A stretch of 64,000 bases of DNA from Ornithodoros turicata (GCF_037126465.1 NC_088201.1:439001-503000), one strand, 5' to 3'. Counted from the stretch's first letter, positions 48,229 through 59,221 are shown. Program-made: numbers and translations. The notes: generated by a model from the letters alone, not told the origin.

Positions 48229-49289
48229 AAGTGCAAACATTTCTGCTGGCCGCCAATTCATTGAACGACATGTGTGGCAGCGTTTTTATGAGTTCATCGA
48301 TACCATTCTCAAGAGTTATGTGGGCATGGAAGCCAAGCCTTTGAATGCGCTCGTGAGATACTCTATAGTTCCTCTTGTCCTGATCTTCTCCATCCTCAGA
48401 GAATACAATCACACAGCCAGGAACCTTCTTTTGAATTCTTCTGGCCACTTCTCCTTTAGTCATGTTCATGGAATCGTCTCCAACATTAAACGCTCCACCT
48501 TGCATCCGGCCATAGTGGTCCAAAGCGAAGAGGAATGCTCGAGCCGTGTCTTTCACGTGGATGAATGTTCGGTGAAAATTGGCTTCGTATAGGTTGATTT
48601 TCTTTTCTTGCAAGGCTCTCTGTGTGAGGTCATTGACGAGAAGATCGATCCGCATTCGCGGTGAGACTCCAAACACGGTGGCCAGTCTCAAGGCGATTCC
48701 GCCGCGTTCGAGGACGACAGCTTCGCCTTCCGCTTTGGTTCGACCGTACAAAGAGAGGGGAGAGATCGGCGTGTCTTCCGTGCACAAGCCATTAGCGACG
48801 GCTCCGTAGCAAGAACCAGTCGACGCGTACACGAGTTTTTGATGCGGAAGCATGCACTGGACCACAGCTTGCGTTCCTTGCACGTTCACCGAAGTTGCTA
48901 AGTCCGGATTTTGGCTGCACGCCGGGTAGCCGACGATGGCGGCAAGGTGAATGACGGCGTCGACGTTCTCCATTGCTTTGCTCAGTGCTTCCACGTCCCG
49001 AACGTCACCATGAATTAGGGTTAAACGGCTGTTACCCACAACGGGAAGTAAGGGACTGACGCCCCAACGGAAGATGTCGTAAACGATGACGTGGTAATTC
49101 TGGTCGAGGAGCAAGGGTACGATACAGGAACCAAGGTAACCAGCACCTCCAGTAATTAGAATACGTTGTGGATGATGACACTTGTTCACTGAAAATTGAA
49201 TCACTTGAAATTTAAAATATCGGCCTAGTATGCAACGCACCTGATCTACGGAAGGCAGCGCCGTTAGGTATGCCATTTGGGGTAAACAT
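48227..49289 (-). CDS. NAD-dependent epimerase/dehydratase (extended SDR), two exons
   Basis: The predicted enzyme has 336 residues and belongs to the extended short-chain dehydrogenase superfamily, which uses NAD(P) to epimerise or dehydrate nucleotide sugars; the substrate is unknown. Seen: the Rossmann loop GGAGYLG (residues 30-36), [27 protein letters not shown] (catalytic Thr about 140) and YGRTK (Tyr164, Lys168), all in the expected order, and family-typical length. The exons are 49289-49241 and 49188-48227, joined through CAG/GTGCGT and TTTTCAG/TG. The 52-nt intron has no stop, so an open frame also runs on to 49435 (402 codons). That version adds an unconserved 90-residue leader, whereas splicing gives a compact [15 protein letters not shown] start with A at -3. 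The sequence resembles bacterial NAD-dependent epimerases as I recall them. Confidence 0.85.
49189..49240 (-). other. 52-nt intron of the epimerase gene
   Basis: The donor is GTGCGT and the acceptor CAATTTTCAG, phase 1. Removing it joins a short Met-initiated exon in frame to the Rossmann domain. It is very short, but two tinc introns are also only 63 and 73 bp. Confidence 0.65.
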
Positions 49290-49444
49290 CTTGAGAGGCC
49301 TGCAATAAAGAAGCGCGTCATTATGCTGAAACCGCCTAGGTCAGCATTCACTGCAGGAGAGGATTTAGTCTGTTCTGGTGGTATACCCCGAAGTGGGTGC
49401 ATGGACAGCTTCGAGCACAGGGCAATAGAATTCACACCCTACTA

Positions 49445-49727
49445 GTAGTATAAGACTTATGGGAAACTTCAAGATTGCCGCTAGGGCGGCGAGACCGTCG
49501 CGAATGTTTCGGGTCGCAACAGCTGTGCGGTCTCTCCGGTGGGTGGGCGGTTTACATGCAATTATAGAGCCGGCAACCCCGCAAAGCATTGCCAAAGGCA
49601 CGCTTTTTTTTTTTTTTTTCGCCTGGGCCGACTACTGTCGCAATTTTTTTCCGTGCATTGTGAGTGGCGTGTGGGCGGTTTACATGCAAGCAACAGACAT
49701 ACACAAAAATACAAGTTGAAATATATA
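49445..49727 (+). repeat. Interspersed repeat, copy 1 (second copy at 52.6 kb)
   Basis: It shares GTAGTATA-GACTTATG, GCGGTCTCTCCGGTGGGTGG, GTCGCAATTTTTTTCCGTG and CAAGTTGAAATATAT with 52582-52785 in the opposite orientation. GTGGGCGGTTTACATGCAA occurs twice in this copy. The tail is AT-rich. A Tigger-type MITE has inserted in the tail. Confidence 0.7.
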
Positions 49728-50448
49728 CAGTCAAACCTCGCTTTACGAACACCCTTCGTTTCTCAGAAAATCGTTCGTAAATCGAGGTATTCGTAAATCG
49801 AGGTCCGAGGTGTACCTCACAAAACCACGGGAAATTGATTTGAATAAGTTTTATTATTGAAAATACTGCGTAATTGTGCTTTGCACCATACTTTCGGCAG
49901 GGTCTATCCTGTTTAGAAGAGATGACAGAAGTCTGACACTTGACTCATCCACCCGGTCCTCAAAGTACCGTATCGCGCGCGGATGAGACTGTTTGCAACG
50001 GCAAATATCACGCTTGTCACCGGCTGTCAGGACTGAACGCCTTCTCTTGGAATGGCAAGATGTTTCCATCTCGGAGACCTGGTCCAAAACTCACAATCGT
50101 TCGGCTGTAAACGCCGGAATTATTCTTTCAGGAAATGGTGAATCATGTTTGTGGAACCTAGTGGCGTTGGGACATTGTATGTTTGACCTTGGCAGCATGT
50201 ACTGAGGAACTTTCATTATCCCCCGGTCCATTGGCCTGTCCTCTGTACGTTCATAACGCCCGTTCGTATATTGAGGTCAGAATGGCTTGGCTACTTTGGG
50301 ACCGTTCCCTAGTAATCCGTTCATAGTTCGGATATCGAGGGTTCGTAAAACGAGGTCAAAATACACGGAAAAAGTTTGGTTCCCTGTGGAGCCGTTCGTA
50401 AGTTGAGGGAATTCGTATATCGAGGGTTCATAAAACGAGGTCTGACTG
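49728..50448. mobile_element. Tigger/pogo-type internally deleted element, 721 bp
   Basis: The ends CAGTCAAACCTCGCTTTACG and inverted CAGTCAGACCTCGTTTTATG are flanked by TA duplications. TTCGTAAATCGAGG-type words repeat near both ends. A - strand frame (50087-49854) joins KRRRSVLTAGDKRDI, like the start of the CENP-B-type DNA-binding domain, to SMVQSTITQYF, like the C-terminal tail of these transposases. The catalytic middle is missing. Confidence 0.8.
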
Positions 50449-51954
50449 TATATATTAAAGCCAATTATACTGCCAACGTCAGAAGGAAAAAAAAAAAAAC
50501 AGCCGAAAAACCTTCACGACCTCAAACAGAAGAAACAAAACACTACATATAATAAAGAATATACTGTGGGAGCTTATCAGCCACGTGCACTTGAGTGAGC
50601 AACCGGCCTGATGGCGCTGCAGTCGGAGCAAGCTCCTCAAAAGGGTTTTGGGAAACTGGGTAGTTCCCTTCTAGCTTGTACGCGATCAAGAGATCGGCGG
50701 GGTTCCTTGTTACTATTGGTAATAAACCTTTTTTTTCCTTGGTTATTTGGCTGTGCTGCGTTTCCTTGGTCGCTGAACGGACGGGCCGACGCCCCGGGAG
50801 TGGGAACCTTGGTTCCCACAATACTTACTCATTACCGGTATGATTCCAGAGCATTAAATAGGTATCACACGGAAAGAATCAAGTCCAATGCGTACACAAT
50901 TTTGTTATTGGCAGTCATATCCGGGCATATACAGATTGATTTTTGATCGCATTTAGTATGATCCAAACAGATTAAGAACAATTATTGCTATACATACAAA
51001 AATTCTTCCCATATGCAATCAGAGCGTACTGCCAAAGAGCTTTCTAACCGGCTACGCTCTGTACAACGCCTGAAGGATACAACTGACGGGGGACGAATCG
51101 ATCAATGAAATTCCTAGACATGATGCATCATTTTTTGTTTACAAAAATGATTATATTATGCGAAAACTTATCATATTTGTCAAATACATAATTGAAAGAC
51201 TTCTTTTGTCAATGTATGACAGAATGATGCGTCTCAAACACCAGATGCAGGCGGAGTCTACAATTCTAATTACACTGGACATACATTAATTTTAGAGGTT
51301 TTTAGCTCGTAATGAGGTAAAAATACAAACTGTACACCAAAGATAATTTCTTGTTTAAATTTTTCACAATCAAACATTCTTACAAGTTTGATATTTTGAA
51401 AGATATAGATTAAAAAGTTTTCCATAGTCAGACACCCTATACATCACATTTGATTGTGCATTAAACGCTAATCGTGTAGATTTTCAAAGTTGTTGTAGAA
51501 ACTATACGTTGAAGGGAATACGGACAATAGGGTGGAGTTTGAAATAATCTATGTTCATAATCACTAGGAAATAGTATTTTGCATTCATTATATTACAGAT
51601 ACTGCCACACAATAGTAAGTGTTTAATTAAAATTTGTCCAGGTGTTGCAAGCTACGAAATTAATTGTAGAGTGCGTAATTTTCACAATACGCAAACTTTA
51701 GATACGCGTATGATACTTGACGACACACTAAGGTTTAATCAAAGTTGGATTTCTTTGTACACTACGACACAATGTGGATTCTCATTGCCGTGGAGATTGA
51801 TAGTTTTTTTCGGAGGAAGTTTACTTGGAACTGTAAGAAAAAGTGTGACGTTCGACGATCAAGTCGTTTCCCGAAACAAGCAACACACTCGCTTGCAGTA
51901 GCGCGTTAGCGTCGGGAAGGTGTGTTGCCGAACGTTTTCCACGTCACACGCCTC
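50449..51954. other. Unrecognised DNA
   Basis: No coding sequence is recognised. 50540-50820 is GC-richer than its flanks and may be part of an unidentified repeat. AT-rich DNA follows. Confidence 0.3.
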
Positions 51955-52338
51955 ATTTAATAAGAAATTTGTTCATTAAAAGTTGTGTCATGTTGGAACA
52001 AAACATATGCAACTTAGCCTCCCTGTCGTGCTCCAAATTCCTTACAGCACTTAATAAGAAAGTCCAAAGTTTCTCGTTTTGATCGATTGTTTGAGAATTA
52101 TTTCGATATTATTTTCCACTGTTATTTGCGTGTTGGACGATGCGGCGGTTTGGCTCTCTCTATTAGTGCTGGCTATTGATCGTGTTGTGTTGTTTCTAAT
52201 TCCAGTTATTTCCTTAAGTCTGCGTATTTAATAAGAAATTAGTTAATTAAAAGTTGTGTCATGTTGGAACAAAGCATATGCAACTTAGCTTCCCTATTGT
52301 GCTCGAAATTCCTTACAGCACTTAATAAGAAAGTCCCA
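51955..52338. repeat. Direct repeat of about 110 bp, two copies
   Basis: 51955-52065 and 52226-52338 share ATTTAATAAGAAATT, AAAAGTTGTGTCATGTTGGA and CAGCACTTAATAAGAAAGTC, offset by 271 bp with about 8% mismatch. Function is unknown. Confidence 0.8.
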
Positions 52339-52472
52339 ACTGTATGGTAATGTTGGCTGTCGGAAATTGTTAGTGTCGCAATGATATAGATTCATTGAAA
52401 ACTTGTGTGTATGATTGCCAATAATAAAATTGTGTATGTATAGGCTTTGATTCTTTCTGTGTGATACCTCCT

Positions 52473-52521
52473 TGATAATATATAATATATATATATATAA
52501 TATATAATATATATATATAAT

Positions 52522-52568
<47 letters not shown>

Positions 52569-52581
52569 ATATATAATATAT
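52473..52581. repeat. AT microsatellite
   Basis: About 110 bp are composed almost only of TA and ATAATA units. It abuts the AT-rich tail of the interspersed repeat at 52582-52785, from which it may have grown. Confidence 0.95.
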
Positions 52582-52785
52582 TTCAACTTGTACTTTTCTG
52601 TATGTCTGTTGTCTATACTTGCATGTAAAACACCCACCGCGCACGGGAAAAAAAATTGCGAAAGGAGTCTGCCCAGGCGCGACGGTGGCACCGCTTGGCC
52701 GCGCCACCCACCGGAGAGACCGCGCAGCTTTTGCGACCCGGCAATGTTGGAGTTTCTCATAAGCCCTATACTACTCCTACTCCTC
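52582..52785 (-). repeat. Interspersed repeat, copy 2
   Basis: It is an inverted homologue of 49445-49727, diverged and with the GTGGGCGGTTTACATGC word present once. It ends in the AT microsatellite. Confidence 0.7.
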
Positions 52786-53089
52786 ATTATATCGCAGTCT
52801 ACTCCAGCACTTACTATCGTGTATCATATAGCGTTTCCCTTCAGATTCCTCTAGAAATAGCCGCCTTCGAAGATCAGGAGACTCAACCCTGTGCACTTCC
52901 CTTCTCCCAAGTCGCCCAATTTCCCTCCGAGCGAGATATTTTTTGCTCCCCACTGTTTTTCTTCGTTTTAGTGTCATCCTTTTCGTTCTGTACACCTCCG
53001 GTTCTCAAATCGGCGATCTTTCCTGACAACTTTCGGTTGTTGTTCATGGATCACAAAACTACTCATCCTGAAACTTACCTTGCCTCGTG
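52786..53089. other. Unrecognised DNA
   Basis: A pyrimidine-rich stretch leads into the DIRS-like relic. Its left limit is unclear. Confidence 0.3.
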
Positions 53090-53365
53090 CAGGTGTTTTA
53101 ATGCTAACCCGCTTAGAGCACAAGAAACTTTAGCTAGGGCAGGCCGTCCTCAAAACTAGCCCGATTAGGGCGCAAATAATTTCCTTGACACACCGTGCAC
53201 CATACAAGCCCGTTTAGGGCGTGATTCATCACATTTAGAGCATACTTTCTGTACTAGCTCGCTTAGGGCATAAGTTTTTCTCTGTATTACCCTGCCACAT
53301 GTGTGACTTCTCCCATAGCGCTATGGCAAATTTCGTTCGATAAAAGCCCGCTTCAGAGCACTGAC
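53090..53365 (+). repeat. Five interspersed copies of an AGCCCGNTTAGGGC motif
   Basis: TAACCCGCTTAGAGCAC (53106), TAGCCCGATTAGGGCGC (53157), AAGCCCGTTTAGGGCGT (53207), TAGCTCGCTTAGGGCAT (53255) and AAGCCCGCTTCAGAGCAC (53344) occur at roughly 50-90 bp intervals in unrelated sequence, just upstream of the DIRS-like frames. Confidence 0.6.
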
Positions 53366-53369
53366 TCTG

Positions 53370-55045
53370 TACCTCCTCTGTGCTGGTCCGCACAGAGCTC
53401 GAGAGTGGCTCTTTACGAGGCAATCCAACTTCTCCTGACTGCGTCCCCCTTGGTTCCTTTTCGAGCCTCTGAGGGGAATTCCTATATGCTCCTCCCTGAG
53501 GGTGCCTTCTGCAACAAATCCTCTTCTGCCTTCTTTAGAAATGGCCTTCCCTGGTCGTGATGCACGAATGGATGCCATGGAGCAGCAGCTCGCTGCCATT
53601 GTCGCCTTCCTGCAAGATTCTATGGCACACCGGCAAAATGTAATATTTGACGGTCTGGAAGAGGTGCCAGTCACTGGAGAAGAAAGTTTGATCTTTCTTG
53701 TTTGAAAGTTTGAAAGTTTGAAATCTTGAAGTTTGAGATTTTGAGATCCCGCAAGACCCCGCCTTGGGGGCCAGCTCCGAATCTGCCTCGACAAACCCCA
53801 CCTTGGGGGCCCCGCCAGATCCAGCCATGAGGACCGTGGGGGCTTCAACAGACCCCACCATGAGATACTGACTCGAGCAGCTACAGGATTCCAACCTGGA
53901 GCTGCTGGAGGGCAGTTCTCCTCGCTGGAGCGGTCGAAGACCGGCAGAGGCGGTGACCAGAGCCACTGCCATCGTAGCCCGAACGCCTCATCCTGAAAGA
54001 GCGTACTCTAGCGGCCTTCCCGGTCCACGCTGCAGGCACTACCAGAACCAGAAGCAGCAGAAACGCAGCCCGATTATTTGGGCGCCATTTTTTGACGAGC
54101 ATTCAAGAGAATGTGGCCCTTCACTGGACTGAAGTGGCCAGCAGCAATCCCTTTTCGGCACCCCCTAGGGCCGGCCAACAGAGGGAGAGTCTACAGTCGC
54201 GGCACTGTTTCTGGCCCGCAGGTGTTCCCAAAACTCCTGGCCTTCTTTCGGGCACTCGGGTTGTAATCTACCTCGTAATCAGTCCTCACATCGCTTGGCT
54301 TCCAGGTCAATGCCGCAAAGTCCCACACTCTTCCATGTCAGTGCCTCCGCCATTTCTCGCTCAATACCGAAACCGTCAGTCTTCCACCCGAAAAGATGGA
54401 ATCCCTTTCCAACCTTCTGAGAAGTACGTTATCCAAACAGGTTTTCCCTGCCCCCTTACATTACACAGCACTGTCTCGAGGCACTTGGGACGCTCCAATA
54501 CCCTTATCAGCAGAGGCTTCTAATTGCCTCCTTCCATGATCCTATCCTATTGCACTATCAACGTATACAGGTCGGCAATTTCTCAATCTGTACCAGGGGG
54601 CATTGACTTGGGTAGACACCCCCTCGTCTCGATCTACAACACATCCCCAGCACACAGAGCTGTGGCTAATTTCAAGCGTTACGTCCTACTTGCGCTCGTT
54701 ACGTGGCGACACTGAGCTCCCTTTAGTCAAGTTGTCCTACAGATTGGTCATGTTCTTACTCTGTCGACAGCTGTCCTCTCTCACCAGATGGTTGGGCTCT
54801 TGCAGGAGTATAAGGAAGACATGCAGGCACCCCATTCCTGCCCTTTCATCTGACGACCATCTTTGTAGCTAGAACAGAACCACTCCGGGAAGCAATAATC
54901 CAGCTTCTACTCTCTACCCGCAAACCTCATGATGCTGCCTCTAGGGACACGATTGCTCAATGGCTGAAACGGGTATTGCAGGCTGCAGGTCTAAGTGCAC
55001 ATCCGCAAAGGGAGCATGAGCAGAATTGGCGGACACCCCGATTTA
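53370..55045 (+). mobile_element. DIRS-like tyrosine-recombinase retrotransposon relic
   Basis: A gag-like start is MAFPGRDARMDAMEQQLAAI (53540). Reverse transcriptase C-terminal blocks are RLASRSM/LGFQVNAAKSHT and LPPEKMESLSNLL in shifted frames (about 54290-54430). The recombinase shows TELPLVKLSYRLVMFLL (54710), LREAIIQLLLSTRKPHDAAS and RDTIAQWLKRVLQAAGLSAH followed by PQR, keeping the HxxR of the active site (about 54875-55010). Numerous frameshifts and stops make it dead. TTTGAAAG simple repeats lie at 53695-53740. No inverted terminal repeats are recognised. Confidence 0.7.
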
Positions 55046-56225
55046 GTTCACGAAAGTGGCACCACGTGGCGTATCTACCTTCAACTCTCCCTCATGTTCT
55101 TTTCCCCCTTTCTTCCTATCCTTTCCCTTGTGCTCTTCGATACCCCGTCGGTAATCCCGCTGCCATACGCACAACGGAGTACAATGTGCTCTTCTGGCCT
55201 AGATCTTCAAGTACACCAACAAAGCTGTGAAAACCAGTAGAGCTTGGCCGTGTCGTGTGTTTTGAGATTTTGCCAGTCGTTTTCCCCCTGCGAAGGAGTC
55301 GCGTTTGACAAAATCGTCTGCGAGGTTTCTCTCGGACTGCCAAACAGAAATTTCACGAACTTTGTTGAGTGATAGCGCATGGTGTGTAAAAAACAAAGTC
55401 CGAGCTGCTATGGGAGAAAAGAGAAAGGTCCCGTGCGCGCCTACGCGGTATATCGATGTCCGTGAATACAAAAAAAAAAAAAAGAGAAAAAAAAGAACCG
55501 CATTACCTTTACTGCCCGCTATGGTTTAGTGAGCATCGTCATGAGAAAATGAGAATATGTCACAGCCTAGCGAGTTATGTTTTAGAAGGAAAAAAAGAAA
55601 CAAACAAGCTCGTTTCAGAGTAAAGTTCTGGTTTCGGTACCAGGTTTCTTGTCTTGATCGCCCTACAGTATACGGGGAAATTTCGATATCTGCGTGTATT
55701 CCGTATTGTTAGCTGTGCTCCTAACAAATGTTACAGTTAGAAGAAATTTTGTCATTACACGAAAAATATAATCATCTGTTTTTTTTTTTTAAATCTCCAA
55801 TTATAAAGTGCAGTATCAGTTACTGCGCAGTAGGTGTATTCGCAAGATTTCAATCTATGCAAAAGGTGAAAACAGTTCACTTTTGATCGAAGTCATCAAT
55901 AATACAAGGACAAATAAAATGTGTCAGCGTAGCATGTCGTCTTCTTTAGTGCGTCACTGAGGACAGAAAGAAAACCGAAACAGAGGCCGTCGTGAAACCA
56001 CAGACATGTACTCAAAAACGCTATTCTCTGAAATGTAGCAGGTCACTGTTTCTTCCTGCAGAGGTACATTTCTCGTACTGGGCTCACTTCTTCGATACCA
56101 ATGAACGAGCTTCGTGTGTGTATGTGTCGTCCCCTCCTTCGCTTTTTCAGTCGTCTACGGGGCCGTCTCAGACTATCGGATTGACAATTTCAACAGCATT
56201 GTCCATTATTGTGTTTGACATTACG
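55046..56225. other. Unrecognised DNA
   Basis: No coding sequence is recognised. There are poly-A tracts at 55470-55500. Confidence 0.3.
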
Positions 56226-56830
56226 GTGCAGGGATCCAGGACAATTGCTCACCGGACAATTGGTCACCAAAAAACTCCTGAAGCCGGATAGTTGCTAACC
56301 GCCTCTTTCACCGCACTTATATGTCACGATTTTTGTTCTCAGATGTCATAATATTATCATAATCAGTCCGCGCCACGGAATGCGGTAAGGTGGTTGCATG
56401 CTTTGCCCCCCCGCCCGCTGGAAGCACAGGGCTGCCCCCCCCCCCATGAAAAAAATCCGATAAGAACGCCCCATGGACGCAGGTCCTGACAAAGACTCTT
56501 CAAGCGTGCCTGCATCTCTCGCCTGAACGACCTCTCGCCTCCCCGTCTTCACTGGTGGATTTCCTAGCTATTTGAAGCAACTTAGACAGCTAAAAATGAA
56601 GTGTATCTAACATTAAAAAGTCAAGCGCCATAAACGCGAAATCAAATCACAATATAAGTGTGGTGAGAGGCCCGGTGAGTAATTGTCCGGCTTCAACGGT
56701 TCTGTGGTGAGCAATTGTCCGGCCTCAGCAATCTTTTTTTTTTGTGTGTGTGTGAGCAATTGTCCGCGCCCCACGGTGCAGGACGTCTCGGTGTACGGAC
56801 ATTTTGGTGTACGGACTAACGGGAGTAGGA
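56226..56830. mobile_element. DNA element with inverted GGACAATTG subrepeats
   Basis: GGATCCAGGACAATTGCTCA then CCGGACAATTGGTCACC at the left face inverted GTGAGTAATTGTCCGGC, GTGAGCAATTGTCCGGCC and GTGAGCAATTGTCCGCG at 56674-56770. The element ends in GTGTACGGACATTTTGGTGT. It is non-coding, with multi-copy terminal subrepeats. Confidence 0.6.
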
Positions 56831-57364
56831 CAAAATGTAGTTGTGGATGTGAAAGAAAAAAATTATCCCGCAGGCTCCTGCGCGCCCAAAAGTACAAGCG
56901 CATGGTTTCGCACGGCTCATGAAACACATCACAACTGACCAGGTGGTGCTACCATTTGTTCTCCCGATTTGTTAAAGTTCGGAGACACATTTGTTTTTAA
57001 TGAGTTTATGTCGAAAAGTCGAAGGGCGGATTATAACAAGACCGAAAAATAAAGAGTTCCAAGAGGATGTCGCAACTATTAAATATATCTTTAGGAGTAA
57101 GTGAAAGGCCGATAAATACACTAGATTATTACACTAATGCTTCGCCTCTACCGACATAACCCACTAGTACGGGAGTCCTACCACGCTTCCATGCTTGTGC
57201 ACATGTATGCTTCAGTCATGCGTGTGGTTAAAAACATGACGTTGAAATTTGATGTTCCTCTCTAGCCGCCCTCCCTCACCAGCCGCAACGAAGTGTGTTC
57301 TCCTGAAAGAAACATTTTTCTGTTGTACTGTGTCACTGAACGCGACACATAACTTGAGAAAACA
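56831..57364. other. Repeat-derived DNA, inverted partner at 60.9 kb
   Basis: 57205-57350 (CTTCAGTCATGCGTGTGGTT, AGTGTGTTCTCCTG, CGACACATAACTTGAG) is a diverged inverted copy of 60888-61010. Confidence 0.45.
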
Positions 57365-57575
57365 GCGGGCAAAAGACTTGGTGAGCATTTGTCTGCTTTG
57401 AGCTTTCGTACTGTGAGCAAATGCCCAGGATTCGCATTTTTGAGCGTGCAGGAGCCTGCGGGACCGTTTTTATTTTATTTTTCGCCCACGCAACCACCGA
57501 CCTTTTTTTTCTACACCCAGCGGGATCCAGGACATTTGCTCACCGGACATTTGGGCACCGTCCGAATGCTTAGGG
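57365..57575. mobile_element. Second GGACATTTG element, with inverted ends
   Basis: GGTGAGCATTTGTCTGC and GTGAGCAAATGCCCAGG at the left face GGATCCAGGACATTTGCTCA and CCGGACATTTGGGCACC at 57530-57566. It uses the same motif grammar as 56226-56830 with AATTG changed to ATTTG. Confidence 0.55.
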
Positions 57576-57656
57576 CGGACCAATGCTCAACAGGATTTTT
57601 ACGTGCGTCCTGTTTTCAAAAATTATGTGTCGTGTTTGGTGGCAACAGTATACCTA

Positions 57657-57700
57657 ATAATAATGATAATAATATAATAATAATCATCATCATCATCGGA
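57657..57700. repeat. ATA/ATC trinucleotide microsatellite
   Basis: TAATAATAATGATAATAAT is followed by TCATCATCATCATC. It lies directly before a GGATCCGGACATTTCGGTGC end. Confidence 0.9.
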
Positions 57701-57895
57701 TCCGGACATTTCGGTGCATAACGTTGCTGACGTATCCCGGAAAAACGGTCTCGGGAATGGCTGTCACAATGTCGACATATCGTAACAAAATAAAGGGAAG
57801 AGGGCGGCTTGGCATCAAAAGTAGTGTTGTCAAGGAGTTTGGTTTACATAGAGAAGAACGTGCTTTACGTATTTTTTGTGTATTATAAATTTAAG
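57701..57895 (+). mobile_element. Repeat arm, inverted copy at 59.2-59.46 kb
   Basis: GGACATTTCGGTGCA, TGTCGACATATCGTAA, GGGAAGAGGGCGGCTTGGCA and GGTTTACATAGAGAAGAACG are all present inverted at 59222-59455. The frame encodes MSTYRNKTKGRGRLGIK-like residues in the better copy. Confidence 0.7.
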
Positions 57896-58339
57896 ACCTG
57901 ATCTGCATGTGTTTGTGGTCTCTGGTGGCTTTTAAACATTTGGGGAATTTTCTTTCTTAATATTCTACACCCCACGTTCTGGTCGGTGCTGTACAGATAT
58001 TTATTTTTTGCTTATTTTTTCAAGAGTAGATGAAGAATTGCTTTGTCATTTTGTAGTGAGTATTATCTCGAAAAGGGTATCCTCAAGGTACGGATACTAT
58101 GCAATTTGAATTCCATTTGTTAGATCTTGAGTGGAAGCATTTGATTAGATGTTATTCCCATTGTATTTCTACATACTTTTTCCTCGGTGATGGCCGCGTA
58201 TTTTCAAGGCCTAAACAACGACATAGAATTACCGTGGTGCCCCTCCAAAAGCTGTTAGACTCGCTAGCCATAAAATTATTGCGGTGTCCTAAAATAATAA
58301 AATAATTTCAAATAATAAATTACGTGATTGACAATTATA
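57896..58339. other. Unrecognised DNA between repeat arms
   Basis: No coding sequence is recognised. Confidence 0.3.
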
Positions 58340-58529
58340 CAGGGTGCTTGCTCTCACGTGTCCAGAAATTTTATTTAAAGCGAACGATAAAAGAGAAACG
58401 AGCTCCATTTTTTAGCTACTTGAGAAAGCAGTACCTGTTGCTTACACAAGTAACAGAAAAGTACCACTTGGTTTTCTTTTATCGCTCGCTTTAAATATGA
58501 TTTCTGGACACTTTAGAGCATACACCCTG
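58340..58529. mobile_element. Mariner-type MITE, 190 bp
   Basis: CAGGGTGCTTGCTCTCACGT and inverted CAGGGTGTATGCTCTAAAGT form the ends, followed by GTCCAGAAAT on both sides, flanked by TA. It shares the CAGGGTG terminus with the element at 43923 but is otherwise different. Confidence 0.8.
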
Positions 58530-59221
58530 TATACTGCTTCTGTGGTTTCACCTCAATCTTTTGTTTTCGTAATTCGAGAGCAAAAGCTGACTGACTGAAC
58601 CTATGCGTAGTGCAAGTCGGAGTACATTAAACGTGTTACTTTTGTCGCTCAAGTCAATTTTTTTTTTTTGTATAGTGTTTCGTTTACTGCGGACCGCATT
58701 ATTTTTAACATAATTCATCACAATGAATCACTCCGGGGATGGCCATAATATGATAAAATGGCTTATTCCATGCTTTAAGACTTTTGTTCCATTTATGGAA
58801 ACTTGAAGGGCAGCGGGAAGGTGCAGAGTTTTTATCGACACCAGAACACGGGAACGCGACATGGTAACTTGGTAAGCTTTTTGGAATACAAGGGAAATAA
58901 CGTCTAACCAAATGCTTACACCAAAGCGGTAACCGACAAGTCCTCAACAAATTGAATTAAAATTGTATAATATCATAATTGATATTGTTTGTTGCAATAA
59001 AATGAGTTGAGTTGAGTTATCAGTACCTTGAATATACCCACTTCGAGATAATACTACAAAATGACAAAGAAATTCTTCATCTACTCTTGGAAAAAGGAAA
59101 GAAAAATGAATATCTGTACAGCAGCGACTACAACATGGGGCGCAAAATATTAAAAAAGAAAATGCCCCAAAAGTTTAAAAGCCACGACAGACCACGATCA
59201 CATGCAGAATAGGTATTAAAC
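58530..59221. other. Unrecognised DNA between repeat arms
   Basis: No coding sequence is recognised. Confidence 0.3.

Noticed and set aside
49290..49435. N-terminal extension of the epimerase from Met at 49435
   Set aside because: It would require retaining a stop-free 52-nt intron and adds a leader without recognisable features. The spliced model fits the family length.
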